This document shows, in pieces, positions 1-11,500 of a stretch of 54,411 nt of DNA (within the stretch, counting starts at the first letter, position 1; every line of letters begins with the position of its first letter). Source of the DNA: Parachlorella kessleri (taxonomy: Eukaryota; Chlorophyta; Trebouxiophyceae; Chlorellales; Chlorellaceae). The notes beneath the pieces were generated by a model. The model made no database searches. It worked only from the letters and a program-made list of their open reading frames with translations, and was not told the origin of the DNA. The translations under genes were made by a program, and so were the position numbers. The stretch spans positions 1-54,411 of the forward strand of contig BBXU01000434.1 of NCBI GenBank assembly GCA_001598975.1, read 5' to 3'.

Positions 1-7
1 ACGCATA

Positions 8-27
8 CCCCCCCCCCCCCCCCCCCC
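8..27. repeat. Poly-C run (20 C)
   Basis: Twenty consecutive C at the very start of the window. Together with the G run that ends the window, this suggests that the contig boundaries fall at homopolymers that sequencing or assembly could not cross. Confidence 0.9.
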
Positions 28-337
28 AATGCGGCCCACATCCACCCCACAGGACTTGCAGGGGCTGTGTAGTCAGCGTATAGCAGGACGCACCAGTGGC
101 ATGCAGATTGTGAAAATGCAACGAGTTGCTCCTTTCCAACGTCGTTCCCTGGATGTGTTCCATAAGGACCACAAGGTTAAAAGCTGCCAGCTAACCGGGC
201 AGGACTTGCTTGTTCACAGGCCAGGGTTGCAAGAGGTACAGGGGAGGCCCGCTACCCTCATATTGCATGTTCAGGCCCCCTGGCTTCGATGTCCAGGCAA
301 CGCATCTCAAAACTGCCGGGCATACTGTCAGTAGAGT

Positions 338-377
338 CGTCTCTCACTCTGTCAGACTACCTGCTACCCTTACTGTT
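338..377 (+). repeat. Dispersed short repeat, partial copy
   Basis: Matches the right half of the dispersed element seen complete at 28055-28120: a CTCTCA block, then CTGTcaG, an ACTACCTGC/TATCTGCC block and ACCCTTACTG. Only the right part is present. It lies next to the minus-strand copy at 383-445. Confidence 0.45.
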
Positions 378-382
378 ATCCT

Positions 383-445
383 GGGTGGCAAATGGTGCGA
401 ACAGGAAGTGAGAGATGAGCTGGACTGACAGGGTTGGATGCAGAA
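383..445 (-). repeat. Dispersed short repeat copy
   Basis: Read on the minus strand it runs CTGCATCCAACCCTGTCAGT, then a CCAGCTCATCTCTCACTTCC block, then TGTTCGCACC and TGCCACC. The same order of blocks appears at 473-543 (-), 580-639 (+), 28055-28120 (+), 39754-39816 (+) and 45224-45285 (+). Confidence 0.6.
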
Positions 446-472
446 CCTTACCATTACCTTACTATTAGCATG

Positions 473-543
473 GTTGGCAGGTAGCTACTATAGTGCGAAC
501 AGGGAGTGAGAGCTGGGCTGGATTGACAGTGCTGGATGCAGAA
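473..543 (-). repeat. Dispersed short repeat copy
   Basis: On the minus strand it has the CTGCATCCAGCACTGTCAAT block, a CCAGCTCTCACTCCCTG-type block and TGTTCGCACTA followed by CTGCCAACC. This is one of the best-matching copies. It faces the plus-strand copy at 580-639, so the two form an imperfect inverted pair. Confidence 0.6.
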
Positions 544-579
544 TGAGCCTGAGTCTTGCCTGAGTGCTGTTACAAATAC

Positions 580-639
580 CTGCATCCAGCCCTGTCCGTA
601 TGTACCCCTGCCTCTCTTCTGTTCGCATTACCTGCCACC
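580..639 (+). repeat. Dispersed short repeat copy
   Basis: Contains CTGCATCCAGCCCTGTC, a CCCCTGCCTCTCTTCTG block, GTTCGCATTA and CTGCCACC in the family order. It is inverted relative to the copy at 473-543. Confidence 0.6.
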
Positions 640-955
640 ATCCACAAGTATGCTTACAGTAGAGGACTGCCACATCCACTCAAGTACAGAAGCAATTCTC
701 GGTGGCATTCCCTGCCAAAACTGTATGGGTCCACAACCATCCATGCGCACCTTACTCCCACCTTTCAAACGCCAGCGAGCAGCAAACACAGACTAGGATC
801 TGATATTAGCATCAATCAAATTTTAGCTGGCCTCCTCAGGCAGCCATGCAAGTTCAAAGCCTACAGCAGCGATTTGAATTGGAATAGCATAGGCTGGTTA
901 AGAGCGCTTCTCTACACGTCAGTAGTACTGTGATAGTGCATGTTTTTGATGCATG

Positions 956-960
956 TTACA
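956..960 (-). terminator. Probable TGTAA polyadenylation signal
   Basis: TGTAA on the minus strand about 75 bases past the stop codon at 1035. TGTAA is the usual chlorophyte polyadenylation signal, and the spacing is plausible for the gene above it. Confidence 0.45.
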
Positions 961-1034
961 GGTAGATGAGCCTCTCAGGACAGAAATTGCTTCACACAGC
1001 ACACTCCCATCTTGCGGGCAAACTTTCATTGAGA

Positions 1035-1905
1035 TCATTTCTTAGCTTTGCCACCTTTGCTGGTCACCGCATGCTGGATCCCTTTGGTCACAGCTGTCAC
1101 TGCCAGCTTGGCCCCCTGCTGCAACGCCCATTTGCCCACAGGCGTTGCAGCCTTGACCGCTTCTGTGCCAACTTGCCATGTGAGCTTAGCCACAGTCGTG
1201 ACTCCCTTGCCTGCAGCTGACCCTGCACAAGGAGCAGTCCAAGACACCTTCAACAGGCACCTCCTTCAAAAGCACGTGAGAGAGAGCTTGGCAAATCAGC
1301 TTGGACAATTGCTTGACACATGGACAGCAAGTGCCATCCAGTTCATGGGAATGAAAAGCTTCCAATACAGATGCACGCATGGCTGCAGTGCTTCCGCACC
1401 TACTGGCCCCCGAGAGATATCGTAGATGGCCTTCACGGCTTCAGGGGGGTTTTCTTCTATTTCATCAAGGGACTCGTCTGCCTTCTTCAGAGCCCACTTC
1501 ACAGCGTTCCCATTGAAGGCTTCTGCTTGCTGCTGCTTCTTGCTCACCAGCTGCTGGCTGTCATCGACCTGCAATTGAGCAAGAGGGTAGGCATATCGCG
1601 CGCTTGGCCCTTCTGGCGATCTGAGGTGCCTATTCGGCACTCCCGCAGCAATACCCAACAGCAGAGCGTCAGCAACCCCTCCAAGGTTGAAGCAGTGTTC
1701 CACTGCCACAAAATCAAGGCTGTCGCTGGCAGCGTACCGGGTCTCTCCGGCTGCGTATCAGGAAAGCCGAGGAGTGCTCGATAGGCATCGGCTGGGGTGG
1801 GGCCGCTGGGGTGCGTGGCTGCGGGATGGACTTGACCACCAGGGGCCTGGCCGTCTCCAACTCCAGGCCGGCCTCAGCAGAGTCGCTGGTGCCTGCCAGA
1901 ATCGC
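1035..1905 (-). CDS. Unrecognised protein with basic alanine-rich C terminus
   Basis: I do not recognise this family. Three exons are supported. One is 1400-1568, rich in charged helical residues (VDDSQQLVSKKQQQ, then KWALKKADESLDEIEENPP). The last is 1035-1222, which joins in phase (V|GSAAGKG) and ends in a repetitive Val/Ala/Lys tail closing with GGKAKK. An upstream exon ending near 1730 and starting at 1905 (AILAGTSDSAEAGLELET, then a proline-rich stretch) is likely. The part between 1570 and 1730, and any first exon with the start codon (one candidate near 2110), are unresolved. The tail could be an amphipathic membrane-associating or nucleic-acid-binding segment; that is inference. The next gene, on the same strand, is the hydrolase at 2520. 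Confidence 0.5.
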
Positions 1906-2250
1906 CTGACAAACTTGTCAACAACAGTATGTTGCGTGAGTGAGTTTCTTACGCAGGTATCCTGCCCTTGGGATCCCCCTTAAGCTCCAGGCGTACCTGC
2001 TCGACTGCAGCGCGGCCGTGGCTGCGAGTACCTGACTTTGGAAAACACGGAGACACCCTGGCGAGTGCCATGATTTCTCCAAGCACCCTGCTTTGCTAAC
2101 CTCACTTGGCACTGCATTTTGGAGCTTCGTCTCTGCTACACCTTGACTTAGCTCCTTCCTACCTCGATTATCAGTTAAACCATGTTTCTCAAAACTTTAA
2201 AGGAGATGTAGACAACAACAGATACATATGAGTCTTGCTTACGATATCTG

Positions 2251-2264
2251 CCCCCCCCCCCCCC
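2251..2264. repeat. Poly-C run (14 C)
   Basis: Fourteen C in the region between the unrecognised gene and the hydrolase. The stretch from about 1910 to 2519 otherwise holds only possible 5' exons of the lower gene and the 3' untranslated region of the hydrolase. Confidence 0.85.
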
Positions 2265-2519
2265 TCGCTACACATTTAAGATGGAAATGCACGTGACAGG
2301 AAGGGGTGAGACAGCAGTGTGGCGGGTGCCAGCTGCGCCAAAAGCAGGCAGAATTGGAAAGTGGGGAGACAAGCTGCAAGCACACTGGCAGTAACACAAC
2401 CGTGCTACAAATTCCACAATTTCACACGAGGGAACCGAAAAAAACTCAGTGCTGACTCGCCACATGTCCATGCTACTGAAAGACTGAGGACGGCACACCT
2501 CCTCAAAAATAAGGTCAGG

Positions 2520-4872
2520 TCAAAACAGCTTTGGGGCCACGAGGTGCAAAAGCCACTGCAACCAGCGCAGCAGTGTTGCAGCTGTCACAAACAGCAAGCC
2601 CTTGGCAAGCTCCACCAACTCATATTCCCAATATGCAAAACTGCTCGTCATGATGGTTGTTATCGCCTGATCTTGCACAGCCTGCCGTTGCGCTTGTGTG
2701 GAGCACTCACGACCGAGTACAACTAGCTCCAGGGCTGCCAGGAGTTGCGCAGCTTTCTCTATCGTGATCCCTGCACACATAACCGGCAGTGTACAAACAG
2801 CTGCATGTAAATGGGTGACTACATTATGTTCAGCAGTAGCCTAGCATAAGACGCAAAGCGTTCTTACTCTCACCAAAGTGAAACACCAGCCAAGATGCAA
2901 CACACCCCGCAGCGCAGGGGCTTCGTGCAAGCAGCCCATATTGCATTATTGGGCAGTCCTCCTACCTGCATGTGCGCCTTCCAATACCAGCATGGTGCTG
3001 TGCAGGTGCTGGCACAGCTCGATACCGTACGTGAGCGCTGCAGCTCCGTCACGGTTGCCATGGACCTGGGTCACAGGAAAGCCTCCTTCCCGTATGACGC
3101 CTGCCTCCTCAACTGACAGCCTGCAAGAGAACCGAGCTACTGCCCACTAAACTACCTACTGGGCCTTGCAAGGACCAGTGTTGAAGCACAGGCCACACAA
3201 CACACAGCATCTCACAAGATGACTCACAACCGAGGGTTGCTCAAAGCAGTGGGACGCAGGCGAGACAGGACCAAACCCTATCCCTTCACATGGCAACAGT
3301 GCCTGCTGGTGTGCCACCAAGCGTCACCTGTGTGTGGCGACGGCAAGGCAGTGACCCAGCCGTCCTACAGCAGTCTGGGATCTGTCTTGCCCTATGTTTG
3401 GCCGGAGGACCTCAAAGCTGTTCCTTACCAGCACATCATACCGGGTCTGCAGCCAACAATGCTGGCAGGCGCTCGAGCCACAAGCAGCCAAATCCTTTCT
3501 CCTACAGGACATTGGATACAGTACCAAAAAGGGAAGGGTGGCCTTGAGTAGCCGCTGTCACTGCCGGCAGCACTGCAGGTAACGCACGTACGCTTTGTCT
3601 TGCCTGTTTGATGCCTTTCAGCACCACCTCTTGCCGCAGGAAGTCCTTGCTGAAGAAGTGATGCAAAATGCCCCAGCAACAGCTGCGATGCCACACCTGG
3701 AGCAGTACGAAGAGGGTAGGTGATCTAATAGTACGGTTCTGCAGTGACCAGACTGTCAGGAACATCGCCAGGCGGTTGCCTTGACCAGCAACGGTGGCAG
3801 GTAGGCCTTGTCAGCAGACTTCGCAGGACATGCCACCCACCTGGCCAAGCAGCATGGCATTCGCACGGAGGGGAGCATAGAGCATGGCAGACTTGAGGTT
3901 TTGCAACCCCGTTCTGCTGCACCCGAGCAGCGTCAGCGTACATACTCTGCAGGCAGGTCACCAGAGCAGATTGGATACAAGCAGTAAGTCGGACTTTGGG
4001 AGTGGTTGCAAGGACTATTCTGACTAGTGTATGTGTGCATGTGCATACAGGAGGAGGCAGTGCAGCATCCAGGCAGCAGCACCAAGCAATCTAAAGGCAG
4101 CTGCAGGGCGGACCTGTGGGGGGCCATGGCTGCCAGTTTGGAAGCTGCTTGTGCCCCCAGGCTGGCACCAAGGATGTGGGCCCTCTCCCAGCCCAGGTAG
4201 TCCAGAAGACCCAGGGCATCCTGCGCCATTGCCACACTGGTATACTCCCGCAGATCCCAGGGAGTGTAGCTCCCGCCCACACCCCTGCAGAATCAAGGGT
4301 GGCTATGTGGTGACTGACGCATAAAACCACCCGGTCCCTGTTTGTTAGTCGGGTGCCTGGCACGCACGCATCATTCAAGTACACAAGGGAGTGAAGAAAT
4401 AGTACAAGGTAAATGCAAGTTTGAGAGAAGCTAGATTCGACCAACCACATAGTGCAGGTGCATTTGAAGTAGTCAGGGATATAGCCCGACAAGAGCCTGG
4501 CTTGCTGGCTGACCGTGGGTCATGGGTGCACACACACGCCACGGGCGCTCCAGCGTCATCCCTCAGGCTCGCAAGGTGGTCTACAATATGCTTGAACCAA
4601 GCACTATCGCTCCGTATGCCAAGCCCTGATATCATCAAAACTCGTTGGGGTGGGGAGCCCCGGGGGGTCTTTCCGTTCACACGTTCCTGCAATGAGCTTG
4701 CCTGCACCCTTGCTAAAGTCAGCGTTCCTGACGGCTGGAAGTTTGCAAGGCACCTCCCGTGCACGACAACTCCAGCTTCCAGTGTGCTTTTTTCCCCTTC
4801 TGTCACCTGTCCACTGAGATAGTAATAGAGAGGTACTTCTTGCTGCCCAGACTTGATCCATGCCACGGGCAT
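2520..4872 (-). CDS. Alpha/beta hydrolase (plant-type serine hydrolase)
   Basis: An alpha/beta-hydrolase-fold enzyme of the plant family often labelled RutD-like or lipase-like; the substrate is unknown. The start ATG is at 4870-4872 and the first exon ends at 4514. The join to exon 2 (4114-4284) restores DPRGVGGSYTPWD, the family's DNRGxGxS motif. Exon 2 carries the nucleophile elbow GASLGAQAASKLA (GxSxG). Exon 3 (3841-3946) gives PHRVCTLTLLGCSRTGLQN. Later exons give the cap segment HHFFSKDFLRQEV (about 3620-3690), MMCW joined to LSVEEAGVIREGGF, then VTQVHGNRDG (acidic residue) and LVLEGAHAGIT (catalytic His). The last exon is 2520-2770 and ends in a hydrophobic stretch that may anchor the protein in a membrane. 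Boundaries between 3430 and 3700 are uncertain. No clear targeting peptide is visible. Confidence 0.8.
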
Positions 4873-5481
4873 TTCGCTGTTCCACGATCCACGAGCGATC
4901 CACAGGTCCAGAACTATCAAACAAAAGGGGCTCGTCCTAGACCTTCTCGAACAGAGCAAGCTACTTAACCGTGTACCTCAATATCAACAACACCGATCGA
5001 ACACTCCCTCGGCCACGAGCTGTCTTTAGCGCCTTCCTACTGGCTCCAATTAGTCATCTCACCTCACCTTGGACAAGATGCAGGCATTCCTCAGTTGTTT
5101 CAATAGAGATAGAATCTGGTCCATTTGCTGGCTATACAGGCGATGCTATTGACCATAATTTCTGCACCCGCAAAGCATTACCAAACCAATACGCAAGGCT
5201 TTGCCACTTTACAGAACCGCAAGGGCCATGTAAATTCCCCTTAGTGACTCATATACTCCAGAGTTTGTCAGCAAGCTATCACAGGCGCTATGAAGACATG
5301 CAGCCTGCAAGGCAGAAGCCGTTATGGCCATTTATGGGCTGGCACTCCCTAAGGCAAAACCCAGCATGCGTACGATGGCAGAGATAAACAGTGTTAAGAA
5401 GGGTACCTAGTGTACATGAAATTACAGCTTGGGAAAATACAAAGGCCGAAAATGGCAGCCCGAGCTAGCTGGCTGTCACAG
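4873..5481. other. Intergenic region
   Basis: Lies upstream of the minus-strand hydrolase and downstream of the minus-strand ankyrin gene, so it should hold the hydrolase promoter and the ankyrin 3' untranslated region. A TGTAA signal for the ankyrin gene lies at 5422-5426. No gene is supported; the 138-codon plus-strand frame has no family resemblance. Confidence 0.6.
5422..5426 (-). terminator. Probable TGTAA polyadenylation signal
   Basis: TGTAA on the minus strand about 55 bases past the ankyrin gene's stop codon at 5482. Confidence 0.45.
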
Positions 5482-7321
5482 TCAGCAGGCTCCTGTGCCG
5501 CTCCTGGCTTCCCTGAGCTGGGCTGCCACTGAGGACCACCCTGCTGCTGCAGCTGCCTGACCGGGCGTGGTGCCGTCAATGGCCCTGCTGCCGGCATCGG
5601 CCCCTGCCGCTAGCAGATTCTTCACGACCGGCCCCTTGCCCAGAGAGGCTGCCACCCACAAGGGGGTAGCACCGCCACTGCCGCGAGCTTCAAGCTTGGC
5701 GCCGCCATCTATCAGTGGGCCCACACACTCCTCCTTCCCTTCCTGCAGGGTTTGGTGCGCACGGTCTCCTGCTGTCAGTGAAGGGTTCCTCACGGCTTCA
5801 TTCACTGCCCAAGGCAGTCACTTGGCCTCGACCAAGTGATTTGGCAGTGCCATGCCTCCTCCTCAAAGCTGCAGGGTCTGTAGGGGGGCCAGGGAGCCCA
5901 CTAAAACGATTTGTGTACCTCAAGGCTCACAATGGTCCCCCCCCCACCCCACCCACCATCTCGGGACCACATCCACGCCAAACCAGAAGTAAAGGCAGGC
6001 TGGCCATAGCCGACACAAGTGCAACTGCAACACTGCCACACACTTGCAAATACTACAGCCAAAGCACTTGATATCAATGCAAGTGTGCTGTAGATCAGCA
6101 GTTGCCAGCCACACAACTACCTCCAGCTCGGTTCCAACACCTCACCTGCGATGCGACATGCAGCGGAGTGGCATCCTCGCTGTTCCTGGCCCCAGTGTCG
6201 GCGCCTGCCTCAACCAGCGCCCGCACGCATGCCACATTGCCAGCAGCAACCGCAAGGTGTAAGGGCGTGCTGCCATTGCGCGCTCTGACCTCCTTGCCGG
6301 CACCGCCCAACAGCAACGCCCTCACCACATCTACAGAGTCTGCTTTGTGGGCAGCGGCCACATGCAAGGGTGTGCTGCCCAGGGACTTCAGGTCCGGGCT
6401 GGCACCTGCAGCCAACAGGGCTTTCACCGCTGCGGCATCCCCAGCGGCGGCGGCCAGATGCAGCGGCGTGCTGCGATCTTGTGCCAGGCACGCGTTGGCG
6501 TCCGCTCCGGCATCCAGGAGCAGCTGCAGCCCCCCCAGTCGCCCCTGCTGCACAGCTACATGCAGCGGCCTGGCCCCTTCCGCATCCTGGGCCTCCACCT
6601 TGGTTGCTGGGCTCCCAAGCAGCAACTCCACAACGGGCAGGTGGTCCAGCAAGACTGCTTTATGCAGTGGTGTACTTCCTTCCGAGTCTGCCAGGTTGGG
6701 GTCCGCGCCTGCCCTGAGCAGCTCCTCGACAACTGCTATGTGGCCCTTGTTGGCTGCCAGAAAGAGTGCAGTGTACCCACGAGCTGCGCGCGAATCCACA
6801 CTTGCTCCAGCTGCCAGCAGAAACTCCACACACAGAGCGTGGCCATGCTGAGCTGCGCTGTGCAGTGGCGTGTCCCTCGCAGCCGCAACGGCATTTTGGT
6901 CTGCCCCGGCTGACAGCAGGCAGGCAAGCACTTCGCTGTGGCCTCCTGCCGCTGCTAGGTGGAGGGGGGTGAGGTCGTTCCGCCCACGTGGGTTGATATC
7001 CACCCCTGGTGCAGCAAGCAGCAGGTTCACCACCTCCACATGGTTGCCATGTGCTGCAGCATGCAGCGGCGTCCACTGCTGGTGCCCCACGCTGACATTC
7101 AGCGCCACTGCGCCGCTGCCTTGCAGCAACACCTCCACCAGGGTCAAGTTGCCCTGCTGAGCGGCACTGAACAGGGCTGTGGACTGAGTGCTGTGGCGAG
7201 GGATGCTGGCTCGGGGGCGCTGCACAGCTGGTGCGCTGCAGATTTTGGAACGATGGGCAGTCCCAGGTCTTAAGTGGCTGCCAGGGGTTGCAAGACTGCG
7301 GTCGTCCCTGTCCTTCCGCAT
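5482..7321 (-). CDS. Ankyrin-repeat protein (about 13 repeats)
   Basis: Two exons, 6146-7321 and 5482-5742, joined in phase 0 (ATPLHVASQ|EGKEECV), predict 478 residues. A basic, Ser/Pro-containing N terminus of about 45 residues is followed by roughly 13 tandem ankyrin repeats. Each has the TPLHxAAxxGHxxxVxxLLxAGA pattern, for example TPLHLAAAGGHSEVLACLL and TPLHSAAQHGHALCVEFLL. The last repeat is degenerate (GTTPGQAAAAAG) and the protein ends soon after it. No catalytic domain, membrane segment or zinc finger is visible, so it is probably a soluble scaffold; its partner cannot be inferred. The intron splits the repeat array exactly between conserved positions. The start ATG at 7319-7321 is the first in the open frame; a spliced upstream exon is possible. 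Confidence 0.9.
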
Positions 7322-8515
7322 ATATCCTGAGCCGAACGAGCAGGTTCATGTCACAAGTCAGCAGGAGCTCAGGGAAAGCAGTACTCAGTATGACAGGGTG
7401 GGGCAAGAGACAACCCATGGGCGCTGGCCAAGTATACCTGGGTACGTTGTGCTTAAACGTGCCAGTGTCCCTTCCAGGCCAGAGATGCCTGTCCGCCAGC
7501 CACCTCGTCACCACGCTGAGAGTATATGAAGTCTGATCTGTACGTAAGGGAAGCATCGCCGATTGCAGTGCACGTTGAAGCCGAAACCATGGTCCACTGC
7601 TGCACAGACTGTTGACATAGTGTGTTGCCAACCAGACGGCATAGCACACTATTCTGTGCTATCGGTACCTGGATTCGAATCACAGCATTTGAGCCTATCT
7701 GCCAGGAAGGCACTGCTCGGGCGCCTTGCAGTCGAATATAGCTGATCACTTGGAATACTGCAAGAGCGACTGACAAGCAGTGGGCCACCAACAAATAATG
7801 CGGGCAGGCAGCGGTCGCTAGCGGCCATGGCGGAGGGTAGAAATAGCCATTGCATCTGCGGGCCCTGCTGCAAGCATGCTGTGCCATCAAACATATCATG
7901 CCAGCTAGCTAAAGCAGGAACCCAGGCTGTGCTTCAATGCTAACGGATAACCAACAAAGAGGGTACACTGGGCCTTGTATATGTAGAAGGTTGCGTGCTT
8001 GCAAACTGCGGTTACTCCATGCAACGCACGCCATGTTGAGCAGGTTCTCAATCCCTCACTAGCCCAGCATGGTCGCTGAGAGGACCAGCATTTTGCAGAG
8101 CTTCATCTAATCCTTTTAGAGCAACCCCTGGCACAGGCACAAGAGATTGCTCAGAGGCGACGCAGCAGAGCTGGCCTTTCAAGCCAAGCATCACATTCAG
8201 CAAGGGAGCACTTTGACAACTTCTCCTAGCAAACATAGGTGCCCGCCCGCCAAAGCCTGCCTCCTAGCTCCTGCCAGGCTTCCTTGGTACCCAAGCAGCC
8301 CACATGCAGTGCAGCCTGGTTTCAAGACAGGGCTGCTTGCATAATTGCAGCCTCAACTGACCCTGCCAGCACCACCCACTTAGTCACCCCATGGGCCCAA
8401 ATGACTCACAGCAAGGCGCACTGCGGCAGGGAACTGCACGCTCACACCCAATGCTGCTTTCTCTGAGGGCCCACTGCTTATGTGCCAGCACCCAGACCTG
8501 CTGGCACCCCTGGTC
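7322..8515. other. Gene-free interval with overlapping hairpins
   Basis: Holds the promoter side of the ankyrin gene and the 3' untranslated region of NUP62. No coding exon is supported on either strand. At 7618-7651 a 7-bp outer stem (TAGTGTG/CACACTA) encloses a 4-bp inner stem (TGCC/GGCA). An overlapping perfect 7-bp stem (TAGCACA/TGTGCTA) lies at 7642-7661. A box-B-like TTCGAAT follows at about 7673, but no tRNA cloverleaf can be folded. Confidence 0.5.
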
Positions 8516-11500
8516 TCATCGTGCCCGCTGCTGCCCATACAGCCCTCCCCTGGCATCTGCGCCTTGCTGTGCCCCCGCCGCCGACCCCTGTAGCTGCGCC
8601 AGCTTGGCACTTAGCTCCTCCACCCGGCCATCGACCTGGGTGAGCGCCTGGAGCTGGTTGTTGAGAATGCGGACCACCTTGGCTAGCGGGGTGGAGGGGT
8701 CACCCAGGGAAGCGGCTGCAGCAGAGGGGAGTAATAGGGGGGGGTACAGTAGGTAAGTGATGTAGAGTTATGCATCGAGATCAAGGTTGTGGGCATGGTG
8801 GTATGGCATGAGGGATCCAGCAGTGAACTGCTACTGGCAGGGTATACTCTTTCTTTGGCTGAGGGCGGCTAACGCAGATGGGGGCAACACGGTGCCCGCT
8901 ACACAACGCCATAACAATTATAAGAAGCCGCCTCCAGGATAGGCAGAGCAGGCAAGGGTTCCCACTCACAGTTGGAGTTGTTCACATCCTCGATGGCCTC
9001 CTTGAGTTGCTCTCCCAGCCCCGCCAGCAGCGTCCCCACCCTCTCCGCACGCTCGTACAGGCGGTCACGCTCCCTGCAGGCACGTTTGGCAGGCAGGCAG
9101 GCAGGCAGGCAGGCTTGTAGCACAATCAAATTAAAGCAAGACAGACCGGCGAGCGGATTGGTGAGCGGGCCTTGCCGCAACCCAGCCAGGCCGTGGCAGC
9201 CCGTACCTGGCACAGTCTCAACAAGACACTGTTCTGGCCATCCCTGCAATAGCGGAGGCCCTCCTCAACTACAAGGTGCTTGACAAGGCTCTTCCCTCTT
9301 GGCTGGGCAATCGAAGCCCACAAGCAGACGACTCAGTTGACCCCCAGCAGAGCTCCCCACTAACCTGCTGTCGTCATCAAGCAGCGCCCGCTCCTCCCGG
9401 TACAGCCTCTCCGCCTCTCCCTCCATGGCCGTCAGTGTGTCGTGGATCTCCCTCTGGTGCGTCTCCACCAGCGCCAGCTTCTTCTCCAGAGCCTCCTGCC
9501 CACCCATCACCTGCAGGGCGCGGCCAGGCAGGGGGCTTGGCAACACAGCACGACTGGTGTGCGATCAGGCAGCGGCCACCTGCGCATGTGAGCGACGGGG
9601 CGCCACAGCTGCAACACGGGTTGGATACCCGGAGGTCCCGCCCTGCCTCTTCGCAGGCACACCTATCGACTCTATGGCAGCGACATTCCTAGGAAGGGAG
9701 CGCCCTCTGTGGTGGCAGGAATGACTCATTTCCTTGCGTCCAACCCATGAGGCACGTCCCTGGAATGCCATATCTCCCCAAGGCCCACCCTCCGCTATAC
9801 CAATACCTGCTTGAGCTGCTGCTCCAGCCCCAGAAGCGCGTGTCTGTTGCGCAGGATGTGCTTGTCCCACTCAGCCAGGGCCTCCGCGTGGCGCACAAAC
9901 GCACGGCTGCGGCGCTCCAGCTCGCTGTTCCACTCGTTGATGATGTCATCTACCGCCTTGCCCTTGATCTCGGAGGGGGCCTGCCCGCCATAGCAGCACA
10001 TGGAAGGTGTAAGGCGGCGGCCACATGCCCTTCAGGTACTAGCAGAAGAGGTCTGAACAGAGAGCGCTCAGAGGGCTGGCACCTGAAGCTAGGGGCGCCC
10101 CAGCTTTGGACAGGGAGTGTGGCAGCCAAGAAGGAAGCCGTACAAGTACCGTAAATAGGCTCCTTCACAAACCCAAGCTTACACTCAACAACCCCCGGCT
10201 TACACTCGTCAGGTGTGGCGGCAAACACACCCCAGAGTTCATACCGTGCACATCAACTCCAAAGCACAGGGCTTCCATGACCCCTACCCCCATCATCAGC
10301 AAGCCTAGCGCACCTGAAGGGCAGCTATGCTGGCACCTCCAGCGGCGGCAGAGGAGCCGGCTGCCGGGGTAGTGCCTGCGCCCGCCGCAGGGGTGCTCGC
10401 TGCGGCCGCTCCAGACGAAGCCGCAGGCGTGGGAACGGGCGCTCCAAACCCAAAGGACACGGTGGTTGCTGCCGCTGAACTTGCTGCACACCGACAGGTT
10501 CAGTGAAGTTAGAGGGTGAGAGGCATATGTAGAGAGGACCTGCCTAATGGGACACAGTTCGAATGGCACTGCATTCACATTGTGCGCAGTATGTCTGGCC
10601 ACACGCCCTGTCTTGCGCACCTGCTGGCGCACTGGCAGCTGGGGCCGCTGCGCCTGAGGAGGATGCAGCAGCCGGGAAGGCGAAGGCTGGGGTGCTGACA
10701 GGCGCGGAGGCTGCGGCCGTGCCTGCCTGAGTTGCGGTACCTAGCGAGAAAGCAGGGGCTGGGGCAGGCGCTGCGGCGGCTGCGCTCGAGGCAGGGGTCA
10801 GGCTAAATGATAGCCCGGGCCCTGACCCTGCAGTCCAGAGCTCATGGAGCATTACTGCCTGGGGACCTGTCTTACCCTCCTGCCGGTTGCCAACCAGTAC
10901 GCAGGTAGGCAGCTAGCGGGAGGGTTACCAAGTCTCGTGATGAAGGCCAGCAGAGGACATTCAGGCAGAGACATCGACGCGGAGCTTCATGCAAACTTGA
11001 GACTGGGAACCAGGGGTAGTCTGTGTAGGCAATCCCACTCAATATCAGCAGTAGATTCCAGCTAGGCAGTGGTGACCTTACCTGCCCCGGCTGCTGGTGC
11101 TGAGCCTGCAGGGAAGCTAAACCCGCCCAGGCTGGGCGCCGCAGCAGCCCCACTCGCTGCTGGTGCGGCTGCCGATGACGATGCTGCTGCTGGCGCGGAT
11201 CCAAAGGAGAATGACAGTGCCGGCGCGCTGGCAGGAGCAGGAGCAGCTGCCGCTGCACTGCTTGCGGGCGCGGCAAAGCCGCCCAGGCTGAAGCTCGGTG
11301 TGCTGCTAGCGGGAGCGGGGGCCGACGCAGCAGCGGCAGGTGCTGCTGGCGGGGCGCCAAAGCCTGTGAAGGCGGGCGTGGTACCGGAGGGAGCCGCCGC
11401 AGCTGGCGCTGAAGCGGCGGGCACGCCAAATCCGAAACTAGGCGCCGTAGAGCTAGCAGGCGCGGCAGCGGCTGCAGGGGCACCGCCAAAGCTCGTAAAA

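Larger units (their letters stand above)
1..1034. other. Non-coding left end with repeat copies
   Basis: No supportable gene. The stretch opens with a run of 20 C, which probably marks an assembly break. It holds several copies, in both orientations, of a short dispersed repeat (annotated separately near 338, 383, 473 and 580). The last 80 bases are the 3' untranslated region of the minus-strand gene that stops at 1035. The open frames here have neither splice-site support nor any family resemblance. Confidence 0.6.

Noticed and set aside
6102..6913. Long plus-strand open frames opposite the ankyrin gene
   Set aside because: Shadows of the ankyrin repeats, which are clear on the minus strand.
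7600..7695. Possible tRNA because of a TTCGAAT motif with nearby stems
   Set aside because: The T arm would pair in only three of five positions and no acceptor or anticodon stem of normal length can be drawn.
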